From NCBI GenBank assembly GCA_913041325.1, contig CAJWHU010000085.1:1-6570 (forward strand): DNA of 6,570 bases. Reading direction: 5' to 3'. This DNA is from an uncultured Fidelibacterota bacterium. Lineage in GTDB: Bacteria > Marinisomatota > Marinisomatia > Marinisomatales > UBA1611. The notes below the pieces were generated by a model, which saw nothing but the letters and a program-made list of their open reading frames with translations, was not told where the DNA came from and searched no databases. Position 1 is the first letter of the stretch, and every line of letters starts with the position of its first letter. Of this stretch, positions 1-6,570 are shown piece by piece. The position numbers were made by a program, and so were the translations under genes.

Positions 1-2203
1 TAAGACCTAGAGCTCTAGGATAATATTTTATCGATTGCACCACCTGACCCGATAGTGAAATTACGCTTAAATCCAAATAAGCTACTGACCCGCTTAGGTT
101 AACGAGAACACTAAAATTATCATTGAAAGGATTTGGATACATCTCAATTAAGTTAAAGCCCTTGCTACCAATGGGCTCTTCAAAATTGGATAAAGAGATG
201 TTTGCATCATTAGGGCTTGGCGTTAAATAGTCCCATTCATTTTGCCAAACTCTTCCAAAACTAACATCAGTATTTTGTTGAGGAAAACTAACAGAGTCCA
301 AAATTGTTTGCCCATCAGGCATGACTAAAGCTATAAATTCTCCATTTGATGAAAGCTTAAAATTGCTGTGTAATGTACCTTGCTCCTGATCTTCGTCGCA
401 CCATATGATCATGTAACTTTGAGGAGCTATACTCGAACCAACATCTGGAAATTTCCATTTTGAAAGATTAAAAATCTTGTCGGTTAGGTAATAGCCAGCA
501 AGGTCAACTGAACTATTAGAATAATTGTATAATTCAATCCAATCATCATATTCACCTGCCTCATCTGCATTTATGGTCTCATTTTTGGCCAATAGTTCAT
601 TTATAACTACGGGTTGATTTGCAGAATCTATGATTTTAAAAGTATTAAATCCATGAACAGGGTAGCGGTCAATTCCTTCAGCGCCATACACTTGCAGATA
701 CCAATCATAATCACCCTCAAGTAGAGGGATGATTTTTGTAGTCCATCTATCATGATCCTCAATGCGCATGCTAGAAATGTCTGGATTATAACCTAGGATC
801 GAGGTTGACCATGTATTTGAACCCTGCAATTTAAAAAACAAGTTAAACATGGTTTCAGAGTGATTAGCGATCAAAGCTGAACTGAAAGTGATAGTATCGC
901 CTACAGAGGCAGTCCCTCTATTTATTTCTGTATCATATATAATAGGTAAATCGTGAGAAAAATCTAATTGTTCTTGGAGGGTACTTTTTCTATTTTGAAA
1001 AAACTCCAAAATACCTTGCTTAACGTGAGCAACTGAAAAATTATCACCATAACTATCGCTGAAATCATCAATAGTAAAATCATAATCTAAAGTTCGATAG
1101 GTATCATCATTTGCGGACGAGTATAGATGATCAACATAATAGTCCAATTTTTGTTCAATGGTATCGAGATCAATCACATTACTGAGGTAAAATTGCAGAA
1201 AATGTGAATAAATATCTCTGTATCGGCTTTTTGAAAATAAATATTCAGTCAGTGGCCTTCCATCGCTGTCAATAACAGGGTAATCATATGGATCTACAGA
1301 AGACCAATCGATATTAAACCAGTCAACACTTAATGTGTTATCATAATCGTATGGTATCCAGTGTATCAAATCATCAGAGGGGTCATGATAAAGGTAAAAA
1401 TTGTTCCTTAAAAAACGATAATCATCCCACCCGCCTAAAATAACATTCATTGCAAAATATTGTAACGCCTCTTTTGTATCTAAAACTAGGTCTAATGAGT
1501 CAGGGTTTTGATTAATTACTCTAATTAATCTTGCAAGCTTGCTGTAGTTATATTCATCTTTGTTTGTTTTAAGTTCGTAAGGGCGTTCTTCATTATGGTA
1601 AGGATGATAATCCTCAGGGGAATTGCCCCTGTAGGTTAGATCAGCGGGCCAAACACATTTCCAAAGATTTCCACTACCGTTGGAATAATTTTTTGCAACA
1701 AAACTATCATCAATATGCTCGATTGAAATGTAAAGACCATAGTAACTACCATTAATGTATAGCTTAGCATGGCTCGCTCTGCTGCTCACAATACCAACTT
1801 CCTGAAATATATCCCAGCATAGCTTAGACCGCACAATTGAAGGATCGTTGTGTTCACCATTTAAATTTAATTTTTCAACGTTATAAAAATCCCTGCCTCC
1901 AACGAAGTGGTTGAAGTCGACTTTGAATGATTTTTTTTCAGAGTTTCGAGAGGTATTGCCGCGAACTCTGAAAGCAACTGAATCTATTGTTTCATTTATG
2001 TATGCATTCTGAAATTCTATCGATGCTACATGCATAGAGTCGCTCCAAGGATTTTCATACATCCACTCAAGTCCATCTGCGCTCATGCTGATATTGATTA
2101 TTGCTATTTCACTATCATCATATATCTTCCAAGATTCATCAGCAACGCCAAATGAAAAACTGATTAATAGTAATAATTTATTTTTCAACGAGGAAAAAAT
2201 CAT
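1..2203 (-). CDS. Secreted CotH-kinase family protein with lamin-tail domain and type IX-style sorting tail (3' end cut by window)
   Basis: The reading frame is open over 734 codons from ATG at 2203 to the left edge, with no stop, so the C-terminus is missing (probably a few tens of residues). The start is the only candidate: an in-frame TGA lies ten codons upstream with no ATG, GTG or TTG between. Residues 1-21 look like a Sec signal peptide (Lys-rich n-region, LLLLISFSF core, likely cut after GVA). Residues about 35-410 match the CotH family of atypical protein kinases: VRGNTSRNSEKKSFKVDF at 80-97, YINGSYYGLYISIEHID at 149-165, an Asp-rich NNFYLYHD at 267-274, and WIPYDYDNT at 282-290, the last two probably metal or phosphate binding. 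Residues about 415-528 look like an Ig/fibronectin-like β-domain. Residues about 531-650 are a lamin-tail domain (VVINELLAKN, DDWIELYNYS, LAGYYLTD). From 683 a sorting tail begins with NLIEMYPNPFN. The family phosphorylates proteins in spore coats; the target here is unknown. The gene overlaps the upstream amylase gene by 26 bases. I assigned domains by eye. Confidence 0.92.
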   Translation of the reverse strand, partial: MIFSSLKNKLLLLISFSFGVADESWKIYDDSEIAIINISMSADGLEWMYENPWSDSMHVASIEFQNAYINETIDSVAFRVRGNTSRNSEKKSFKVDFNHFVGGRDFYNVEKLNLNGEHNDPSIVRSKLCWDIFQEVGIVSSRASHAKLYINGSYYGLYISIEHIDDSFVAKNYSNGSGNLWKCVWPADLTYRGNSPEDYHPYHNEERPYELKTNKDEYNYSKLARLIRVINQNPDSLDLVLDTKEALQYFAMNVILGGWDDYRFLRNNFYLYHDPSDDLIHWIPYDYDNTLSVDWFNIDWSSVDPYDYPVIDSDGRPLTEYLFSKSRYRDIYSHFLQFYLSNVIDLDTIEQKLDYYVDHLYSSANDDTYRTLDYDFTIDDFSDSYGDNFSVAHVKQGILEFFQNRKSTLQEQLDFSHDLPIIYDTEINRGTASVGDTITFSSALIANHSETMFNLFFKLQGSNTWSTSILGYNPDISSMRIEDHDRWTTKIIPLLEGDYDWYLQVYGAEGIDRYPVHGFNTFKIIDSANQPVVINELLAKNETINADEAGEYDDWIELYNYSNSSVDLAGYYLTDKIFNLSKWKFPDVGSSIAPQSYMIIWCDEDQEQGTLHSNFKLSSNGEFIALVMPDGQTILDSVSFPQQNTDVSFGRVWQNEWDYLTPSPNDANISLSNFEEPIGSKGFNLIEMYPNPFNDNFSVLVNLSGSVAYLDLSVISLSGQVVQSIKYYPRALGL
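2178..2203 (-). other. 26-base gene overlap (amylase stop / CotH start)
   Basis: The last eight codons and the stop of the amylase gene are read in a different frame as the first codons of the CotH-family gene. The start at 2203 has no clear Shine-Dalgarno sequence on its minus-strand upstream side. Termination-reinitiation or ribosome scanning from the amylase stop could supply its translation. This supports a single mRNA for both genes. No terminator can be seen between them. Confidence 0.8.
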
Positions 2204-4547
2204 GTGAGTATGGTTCCATGATGATTGAGGTCATTTCACTTCTTTTATCAATGATTCGATTAGTCGTCATGCTTCTGATGTGGCTATATGGCATTGGTAT
2301 TCGTATTTCTGGATTGAGGGTATTTGGGCCATTGTTTATTGCACATATCATCTGCTCATCAAAGTATGTTTTTAGGGTTACAAATAAAGTTCCCTTGCTT
2401 ATCAAAATTGTTTGATCACCAATGGATAGACTTGGATAGTTTTTTCTCAACCGATTGATATTTTTAAATTTCTCCAGAAGCTTTTTCTCATCGTCGTCGA
2501 TATTAAATTTCATCGGTCTTCTGTTGCCAGGGTCGAGCTCTCCAACTAATCCAATTTCTTCGCCATAATAAATAATTGGTATTCCTGGTTGGCTGGAATT
2601 AAAAGCGTGATAATTTGCCAATTTTTTGTATGCGCTTTTATTTTGCGTAGCGGTTACAGGGCTGTTGAATGCTCTATCAACACCGTTTTCTGCAAGGGAT
2701 ATTTGTCCATCAGCATACGATATGAAACGTAGTTGGTCATGACTGCTTGTGATATTTCCCATTAGGTGTATAGGACCAAAGTTTACAGCATTCTGATGTA
2801 TTATTTGTTTCAGACCAGCAAATTCAGGTTGATCATCGCTAAATAAATTTCTCGTGTTAAAGTAAATACCAAAGTTGAATTGGGCAGATAGTTCGGATGG
2901 ATTAACATAGGATAGAATCAATTCATCAGAGCCAAAGGTTTCACCAATTTGGTAAATAACTTTTTCTGGATATAGTTGGTTTATGCTCCTAGTTAACTTT
3001 TTCCAGAACTTGTGTGGAACATGTTTCACAGCATCCTGTCTGAAACCATCTAAATTATATTCACTCAGCCACCATAGGGCATCTTGCACAACTTTATCAA
3101 CTGCCTCATCAGACTGTACAAAATTATATGAAGGCAAAAACTCGTCGAACCAAGTGGTCAACCTTGTGTCACCATCCCATTTTCTAATATTTACGCCACC
3201 GTCATCCATTTCTAAATCTCCAAACCAATCTCTGTTGTTCTTAAAATATGGATGGTTCTGATGGACATGGTTAGAGACAAAATCAAGTATTATCTTTATT
3301 CCAAGCTCATTAGCTGTTTTCACTAACTCCTTGAGATCTTTAGAGGTACCGTACCTCCGATCAATCTCCCTCGGCTTAATAGGCCAATAACCGTGGTAAC
3401 CAGTAAAAGTTCGATTGGGCTCAATATATTCTACCCAGCTGCTATCAGGTTGAGTTTGAACAGGCGATAACCAGATGGTATTTATCCCCAAGTCCGAAAA
3501 ATAATTATCATTTATTTTTTCAATGATTCCCCTAAGATCACCACCAATAAAATTGGTAAGGTAATGTAATTTGGAATCAAGAATACTCTCATTATTAGAT
3601 GAGTCTCCATCATGGAATCGATCAACCATTGGATTATACATTATCGATAGGTACCACGAATCAGAATCGCTATCAATTGGCTTGCCACCTGAAATAATGG
3701 TATGATTCTCTGGTGAATAAATTCCCTGACTGTTTACAGCAAAAACTCGCAAGGAACCATCACTAAAGTTTGAGATGTCAACGATGAGACCCGTCTTTTC
3801 ATCATTGAGACTACCATAATTGTTAACTATTTGATTGTTGAATAAAATTAAAAAATCCAACAGCTTTTCTGGGTTACCTTTGTCATATAAATCAAAAAAT
3901 AATGTCTTATTTCTTTTGAAGCTTTTTAATAATTGTGTGGTGTTTTCTCGGTACATACTTGAGTAGTCAATCTGCGAATTCCAACCTCCAGCATTATTTG
4001 AAACAATATTTGTATTATCAGGATCAAGTATTTCATCACCGTCAACAACAAACTTGTATTCATGAGTTTTTGGTTCTAGATATATAAAAGTAGAATAATA
4101 ATTACCATCCAATTTCATCGGGAGTGAGTTTCTAGACCAATCATTGAACTGCCCCATCACGAAAACATCTGATGTTGTATCTAATTTTATTTTGAACTCA
4201 TGCCTCACCATGGGAACATATCTTATAATTACACTGAAATTTTCCTTCCCAGCTTTTAGCTTTAATATCTCAATACCAGCGTGTTCTCTAATTCCGTTGA
4301 TTATTAGTTTGTGGTTCTCAAGCTTATGCGAAGAGTGTTCGGCAAATGCTAGATGGGGCTCACCCGTACGGAAATAATTGGAAAGCTCCAACGTATCGAT
4401 GCTGCCCATTTTTACATTAATTAAAGGTATAGTGTATAAAGATGAAATATTTTGCTTAGTATCGCAACCAAATACTATGAAAAGTAGCGAGAAAACTATT
4501 AATTTTTCTTTTAACCTAAACAAGCTATCAACATTTCCGTTTAACAT
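2178..4547 (-). CDS. GH13 α-amylase-family lipoprotein with glycogen-binding-like N-terminal domains
   Basis: This 789-residue protein is predicted to hydrolyse α-1,4-glucans (starch, glycogen, maltodextrins) at the cell envelope. A lipoprotein signal runs from KEKLIVFSLLF to a lipobox ending at Cys28. Residues about 40-112 resemble a degenerate Ig-like domain (DTLELSNYF start). Residues about 116-196 are a CBM48/AMPK-β-like glycan-binding fold (VFVMGQFNDW at 128-137, YKFVVDG at 164-170, then DPDN). Residues about 210-290 form a further β-sandwich ending in SLRVFAVNSQGIYSPENH. The catalytic barrel runs from about 300 to 680: region I LDFVSNH (Asp422), region II DGFRQDAVKH (nucleophile Asp505), region III IGETFG (acid/base Glu536), region IV ITSSHD (Asp604). 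All three catalytic carboxylates are present. Residues about 685-789 form the C-terminal β-domain. The architecture recalls Bacteroides-type multidomain GH13 amylases; cyclomaltodextrinase or neopullulanase activity is also possible. The ATG at 4547 gives a long n-region; an in-frame TTG at 4523 would give a more usual signal peptide. The end overlaps the CotH gene. Confidence 0.95.
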   Translation of the reverse strand: MLNGNVDSLFRLKEKLIVFSLLFIVFGCDTKQNISSLYTIPLINVKMGSIDTLELSNYFRTGEPHLAFAEHSSHKLENHKLIINGIREHAGIEILKLKAGKENFSVIIRYVPMVRHEFKIKLDTTSDVFVMGQFNDWSRNSLPMKLDGNYYSTFIYLEPKTHEYKFVVDGDEILDPDNTNIVSNNAGGWNSQIDYSSMYRENTTQLLKSFKRNKTLFFDLYDKGNPEKLLDFLILFNNQIVNNYGSLNDEKTGLIVDISNFSDGSLRVFAVNSQGIYSPENHTIISGGKPIDSDSDSWYLSIMYNPMVDRFHDGDSSNNESILDSKLHYLTNFIGGDLRGIIEKINDNYFSDLGINTIWLSPVQTQPDSSWVEYIEPNRTFTGYHGYWPIKPREIDRRYGTSKDLKELVKTANELGIKIILDFVSNHVHQNHPYFKNNRDWFGDLEMDDGGVNIRKWDGDTRLTTWFDEFLPSYNFVQSDEAVDKVVQDALWWLSEYNLDGFRQDAVKHVPHKFWKKLTRSINQLYPEKVIYQIGETFGSDELILSYVNPSELSAQFNFGIYFNTRNLFSDDQPEFAGLKQIIHQNAVNFGPIHLMGNITSSHDQLRFISYADGQISLAENGVDRAFNSPVTATQNKSAYKKLANYHAFNSSQPGIPIIYYGEEIGLVGELDPGNRRPMKFNIDDDEKKLLEKFKNINRLRKNYPSLSIGDQTILISKGTLFVTLKTYFDEQMICAINNGPNTLNPEIRIPMPYSHIRSMTTNRIIDKRSEMTSIIMEPYSHDFFLVEK
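4411..4440 (+). promoter_or_regulatory. Candidate sigma-70-like promoter for the debranching enzyme gene
   Basis: TTTACA (4411-4416, five of six to TTGACA) is followed after 18 bases by TATAAA (4435-4440, five of six to TATAAT). Transcription would start near 4447 and give a 5' leader of about 120 bases before ATG 4570. The site lies inside, and antisense to, the first codons of the amylase gene. AT-rich DNA gives such matches by chance, and Bacteroidota often use a different consensus (TTG then TAnnTTTG), for which I found no good match here. Confidence 0.3.
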
Positions 4548-4569
4548 AAGAGAGGCTAACCTTCGAACA
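4548..4569. other. Very short divergent intergenic gap between two GH13 genes
   Basis: Only 22 bases separate the start codons of the two divergent GH13 genes, too few for two promoters. The gap holds a palindrome, TTCGAA at 4562-4567. On the plus strand it holds the purine run AGAGAGG (4549-4555), whose end is 14 bases from the ATG at 4570. That is a possible but over-spaced ribosome-binding site. On the minus strand CGAAGG is similarly distant from the ATG at 4547. If the amylase really starts at TTG 4523, the gap widens to 46 bases. Confidence 0.8.
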
Positions 4570-6558
4570 ATGAAATATTTAAAAATAATTAATTATGTAT
4601 TATTATTTATCATGCTTAAATCATGCTCAACTAAGCAAAATTCATACCCCCTAAGTTATGGATATATTTTAACTGATCAGGGGGTTGAATTTAGACTCTA
4701 CGCACCATCTTCGGATGAAGTATTTCTAGTTGTATTTGATAAGGCAGAAGATACGAAAGGGTCCGAATATCCTATGAGTGAAGAACCAGAGGGCGAATGG
4801 TTTTTCAATCTAAAAAATCACGGAGTAGGCACCATGTACGGTTTTAGACTCATTGGTCCAGACAATGATTCAAATGTCATAGTGGCGGATCCATACTCTA
4901 AAGCTACTATTACGCAAAATAACTGGAGACATGTGGCCAAGTCACTTGTAGTCGATGATAGTTTTGACTGGCAAGGAGATACCTGGCTTAAAATGAAAAG
5001 TGAAGACCTAATTATATACGAAGCCCATTTAAGGGATATGACTATCCACTCCTCGTCAAATTCAAAAGCTAGCGGTACCTACATTGGTTTTGTGGAGGAG
5101 GGTCAAAATGGAGGAATTGAGCATTTAAAAAAACTAGGTGTAAACGCAGTGCAATTTTTGCCTCTCTGGGACTTTGCCAATTTTGAAATACCATATAAAA
5201 AAGAAAAAGGCGGTTTTTATAATGACTGGAACCCATATGAAAGAAATCATTGGGGATATATGCCAACTTTTTTTATGGCTCCGGAAAGTTACTACAGTTC
5301 CTCATGGACAAACGAACTAGATCAATGGAACGGTATTGATGGTAGGGCGGTCTCTGAAATGAAAACTATGGTCCGTGAACTGCATAAAAATGGAATAGCA
5401 GTTATTATGGATGTTGTAGTAAATCATGTCTCAAACTATGATTGGCATCCATTGAAATACATTGATAAAGAAACTTACTTTTTGTTAAATGAGGATGGTA
5501 CGTACAAATCCCAGTGCTGTGGCAATCTACTTGATACTGATCACCCTAAAGTCAAAGAGTATATTTTGGAATCTCTAAAGTACTGGATGGTTAACTATCA
5601 CATAGACGGGTTCAGGTTTGATCAATGCTACCTTCTATCAGCTGAAACGTCTCAACAGATAGCAACTGAACTGAAAAAAATAAATCCAAATTTGATCCTA
5701 TACGGTGAGGCGTGGGGAAACAGAGAAAGCGAATTTTCAGAAATGGGTTGGGGGTCATTTAATGCCAGGTTCCGAGACGTTTTAAAAGGTGAGCTTCACA
5801 ATAGAGATGTTAAAGGTTATCTATTAAACGGATTTAGACCGGGCGAGGATATTGAGGATTTAGAATGTATTTTATCTGGAACATCATCTGGAAAACATCC
5901 AACGTATAAGTCGCCAAAACATTCAATAAACTTTCTTGAGGTTCATGACAACTACTCATTTAATGACTACATAAGAATAGGTCTCAATCTAGTTCGTGAG
6001 GGGGATGTCATTAATAATCCTTCAGAGTTTACCAAGCTGAACAAACAACAAATGAAAATAAACAAGCTCGGAGCATTATTCTTGCTCACAGCTCAAGGCA
6101 TACCACTTATCCACCAGGGCCAAGAGTGGGCGCGGTCTAGAATCGTTGCCAAAACAAACGCCCCCGATAATAATGTTGGTAAAATAGATAATAATTCTTA
6201 CAATAAAGATAACGAAACTAATTGGGTTGACTGGGATCAGCTAAAAATAAATGCGAAATTAATAGACTACTATAAGGATCTAATAAAAATACGAAAATTA
6301 TATCCTCAATTCAGGTACGCCGACCCCTCTAAAGTTAGTTTTGAGAGATACTCAGATCGTAGCCTAGGCTATTTTGTAAACGAAGAAATTGCAGTTATTT
6401 TTAATGGAAACTATGATAGTATGATAAATATCAAAATGCCTGAAGGAAGGTGGAAACTAATTCTGGATGAAAACGGATTTGATACCAGCGGCGTAAAAAT
6501 AATTGAGGGTGATTTAAGCGTTGATCAAGGATCTGGAATTATTTTAGTAAAAATATAA
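4570..6558 (+). CDS. GH13 pullulanase/isoamylase-like debranching lipoprotein
   Basis: This 662-residue protein probably cleaves α-1,6 branch points in α-glucans at the cell envelope. I start it at ATG 4570 because a lipoprotein signal follows at once (MKYLKII, hydrophobic NYVLLFIML, lipidated Cys19). The frame stays open back to ATG 4378, but those 64 codons are antisense to the divergent gene and would bury the signal peptide. Residues about 28-135 fit a CBM48 N-terminal domain (GVEFRLYAPSSDEVFLVVFD, then VIVADPYS). The barrel starts near YEAHLRDMT (150-158), typical of type I pullulanases, and continues with GIEHLKKLGVNAVQFLPL. Catalytic regions: I DVVVNH (Asp281), II IDGFRFD (nucleophile Asp351), III YGEAWG (acid/base Glu380), IV FLEVHDN (Asp460). 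Residues about 565-662 form the C-terminal β-domain. The segment aligned with the pullulanase YNWGYDP signature reads NHWGYMP (226-232), closer to isoamylase-type sequences, so exact specificity is open. It lacks the extra N-terminal carbohydrate modules of large pullulanases. It is divergent from the amylase gene. Confidence 0.93.
   Translation: MKYLKIINYVLLFIMLKSCSTKQNSYPLSYGYILTDQGVEFRLYAPSSDEVFLVVFDKAEDTKGSEYPMSEEPEGEWFFNLKNHGVGTMYGFRLIGPDNDSNVIVADPYSKATITQNNWRHVAKSLVVDDSFDWQGDTWLKMKSEDLIIYEAHLRDMTIHSSSNSKASGTYIGFVEEGQNGGIEHLKKLGVNAVQFLPLWDFANFEIPYKKEKGGFYNDWNPYERNHWGYMPTFFMAPESYYSSSWTNELDQWNGIDGRAVSEMKTMVRELHKNGIAVIMDVVVNHVSNYDWHPLKYIDKETYFLLNEDGTYKSQCCGNLLDTDHPKVKEYILESLKYWMVNYHIDGFRFDQCYLLSAETSQQIATELKKINPNLILYGEAWGNRESEFSEMGWGSFNARFRDVLKGELHNRDVKGYLLNGFRPGEDIEDLECILSGTSSGKHPTYKSPKHSINFLEVHDNYSFNDYIRIGLNLVREGDVINNPSEFTKLNKQQMKINKLGALFLLTAQGIPLIHQGQEWARSRIVAKTNAPDNNVGKIDNNSYNKDNETNWVDWDQLKINAKLIDYYKDLIKIRKLYPQFRYADPSKVSFERYSDRSLGYFVNEEIAVIFNGNYDSMINIKMPEGRWKLILDENGFDTSGVKIIEGDLSVDQGSGIILVKI
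4602..4630 (-). promoter_or_regulatory. Candidate sigma-70-like promoter for the amylase-CotH operon
   Basis: On the minus strand TTGAGC (plus positions 4625-4630, four of six to TTGACA) is followed after 17 bases by AATAAT (4602-4607, five of six to TATAAT). Transcription would start near 4595 and give a leader of about 48 bases before ATG 4547. It lies within codons 11-21 of the divergent debranching gene. The -35 match is weak and the region is AT-rich, so this is only a candidate. Confidence 0.25.
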
Positions 6559-6570
6559 ACTCTGTAATAA

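Larger units (their letters stand above)
4449..4641. repeat. 12-base inverted repeat encoding the shared post-lipobox TKQN
   Basis: ACTAAGCAAAAT occurs on the plus strand at 4630-4641 and on the minus strand at 4449-4460, so the two copies are inverted about a centre near 4545. In both genes it is read in the same frame as Thr-Lys-Gln-Asn, two residues after the lipidated Cys (CDTKQN in the amylase, CSTKQN in the debranching enzyme). The residues before the Cys are also alike (LLFIVFG and LLFIMLKS). The repeat is most simply coding similarity between two lipoprotein signals. The arms are 168 bases apart, so a hairpin would need both in one transcript. Confidence 0.75.

Noticed and set aside
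1931..1938. Run of eight T (A on the coding strand) in the CotH gene, a possible frameshift or slippage site
   Set aside because: The frame continues unbroken through it with conserved CotH residues on both sides (VRGNTSR before, SFKVDF after), so nothing suggests a broken gene or programmed shift.
2218..2415. Plus-strand open frame of 65 codons
   Set aside because: It lies wholly antisense within the amylase C-terminal domain. Its hydrophobic look arises from the opposite-strand codons, and no ribosome-binding site or family is seen.
2983..3261. Plus-strand open frame of 92 codons
   Set aside because: It is antisense to the conserved catalytic core of the amylase; Ser/Leu-rich composition is typical of a shadow frame.
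4144..4377. Plus-strand open frame of 77 codons
   Set aside because: It is antisense to the amylase N-terminal domains, with no recognisable protein features.
4378..4569. 64 extra in-frame codons upstream of the debranching enzyme start
   Set aside because: They are antisense to the amylase N-terminus, show no domain, and would place the lipoprotein signal internally. ATG 4570 is the sensible start.
5069..5266. Minus-strand open frame of 65 codons
   Set aside because: It is antisense to the catalytic barrel of the debranching enzyme and has no supporting signal.
6559..6570. Possible terminator after the debranching enzyme gene
   Set aside because: Only 12 bases remain before the window edge and no stem-loop can be seen.

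Overview
The window holds three protein-coding genes and almost no non-coding DNA. The DNA is AT-rich, two of the proteins are lipoproteins of the α-glucan-degrading GH13 family, and the third ends in a tail of the 'YPNPFN' type. Such tails are typical of type IX-secreted proteins in Bacteroidota and other FCB-group bacteria (for example Ignavibacteria, Marinimicrobia). An FCB-group bacterium is therefore the best guess. The phylum cannot be fixed from this sequence alone.

Layout: on the minus strand, a large secreted CotH-kinase/lamin-tail protein runs off the left edge (1-2203, C-terminus missing). It overlaps by 26 bases the end of the gene upstream of it, a multidomain GH13 α-amylase-like lipoprotein (2178-4547, minus). 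The two very probably form one transcript. On the plus strand, a second GH13 lipoprotein, resembling pullulanase or isoamylase debranching enzymes, occupies 4570-6558. The window ends 12 bases after its stop codon.

The two GH13 genes are divergent with only 22 bases between their start codons, so promoters must lie inside each other's coding sequence. A plausible sigma-70-like promoter is visible for each (4411-4440 plus, 4602-4630 minus). They face each other, so the predicted transcripts would be complementary over about 150 bases at their 5' ends. The lipoprotein signal regions also share a TKQN segment straight after the lipidated cysteine region, encoded by an identical 12-base inverted repeat.

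Working model (inference): two membrane-anchored envelope enzymes cooperate on a branched α-glucan such as starch or glycogen. One cleaves α-1,4 bonds and the other probably α-1,6 branches. A secreted, possibly surface-attached CotH-like protein is co-expressed with the amylase. No SusC/SusD-type transporter, sugar regulator, mobile element, RNA gene or CRISPR array is seen in the window.
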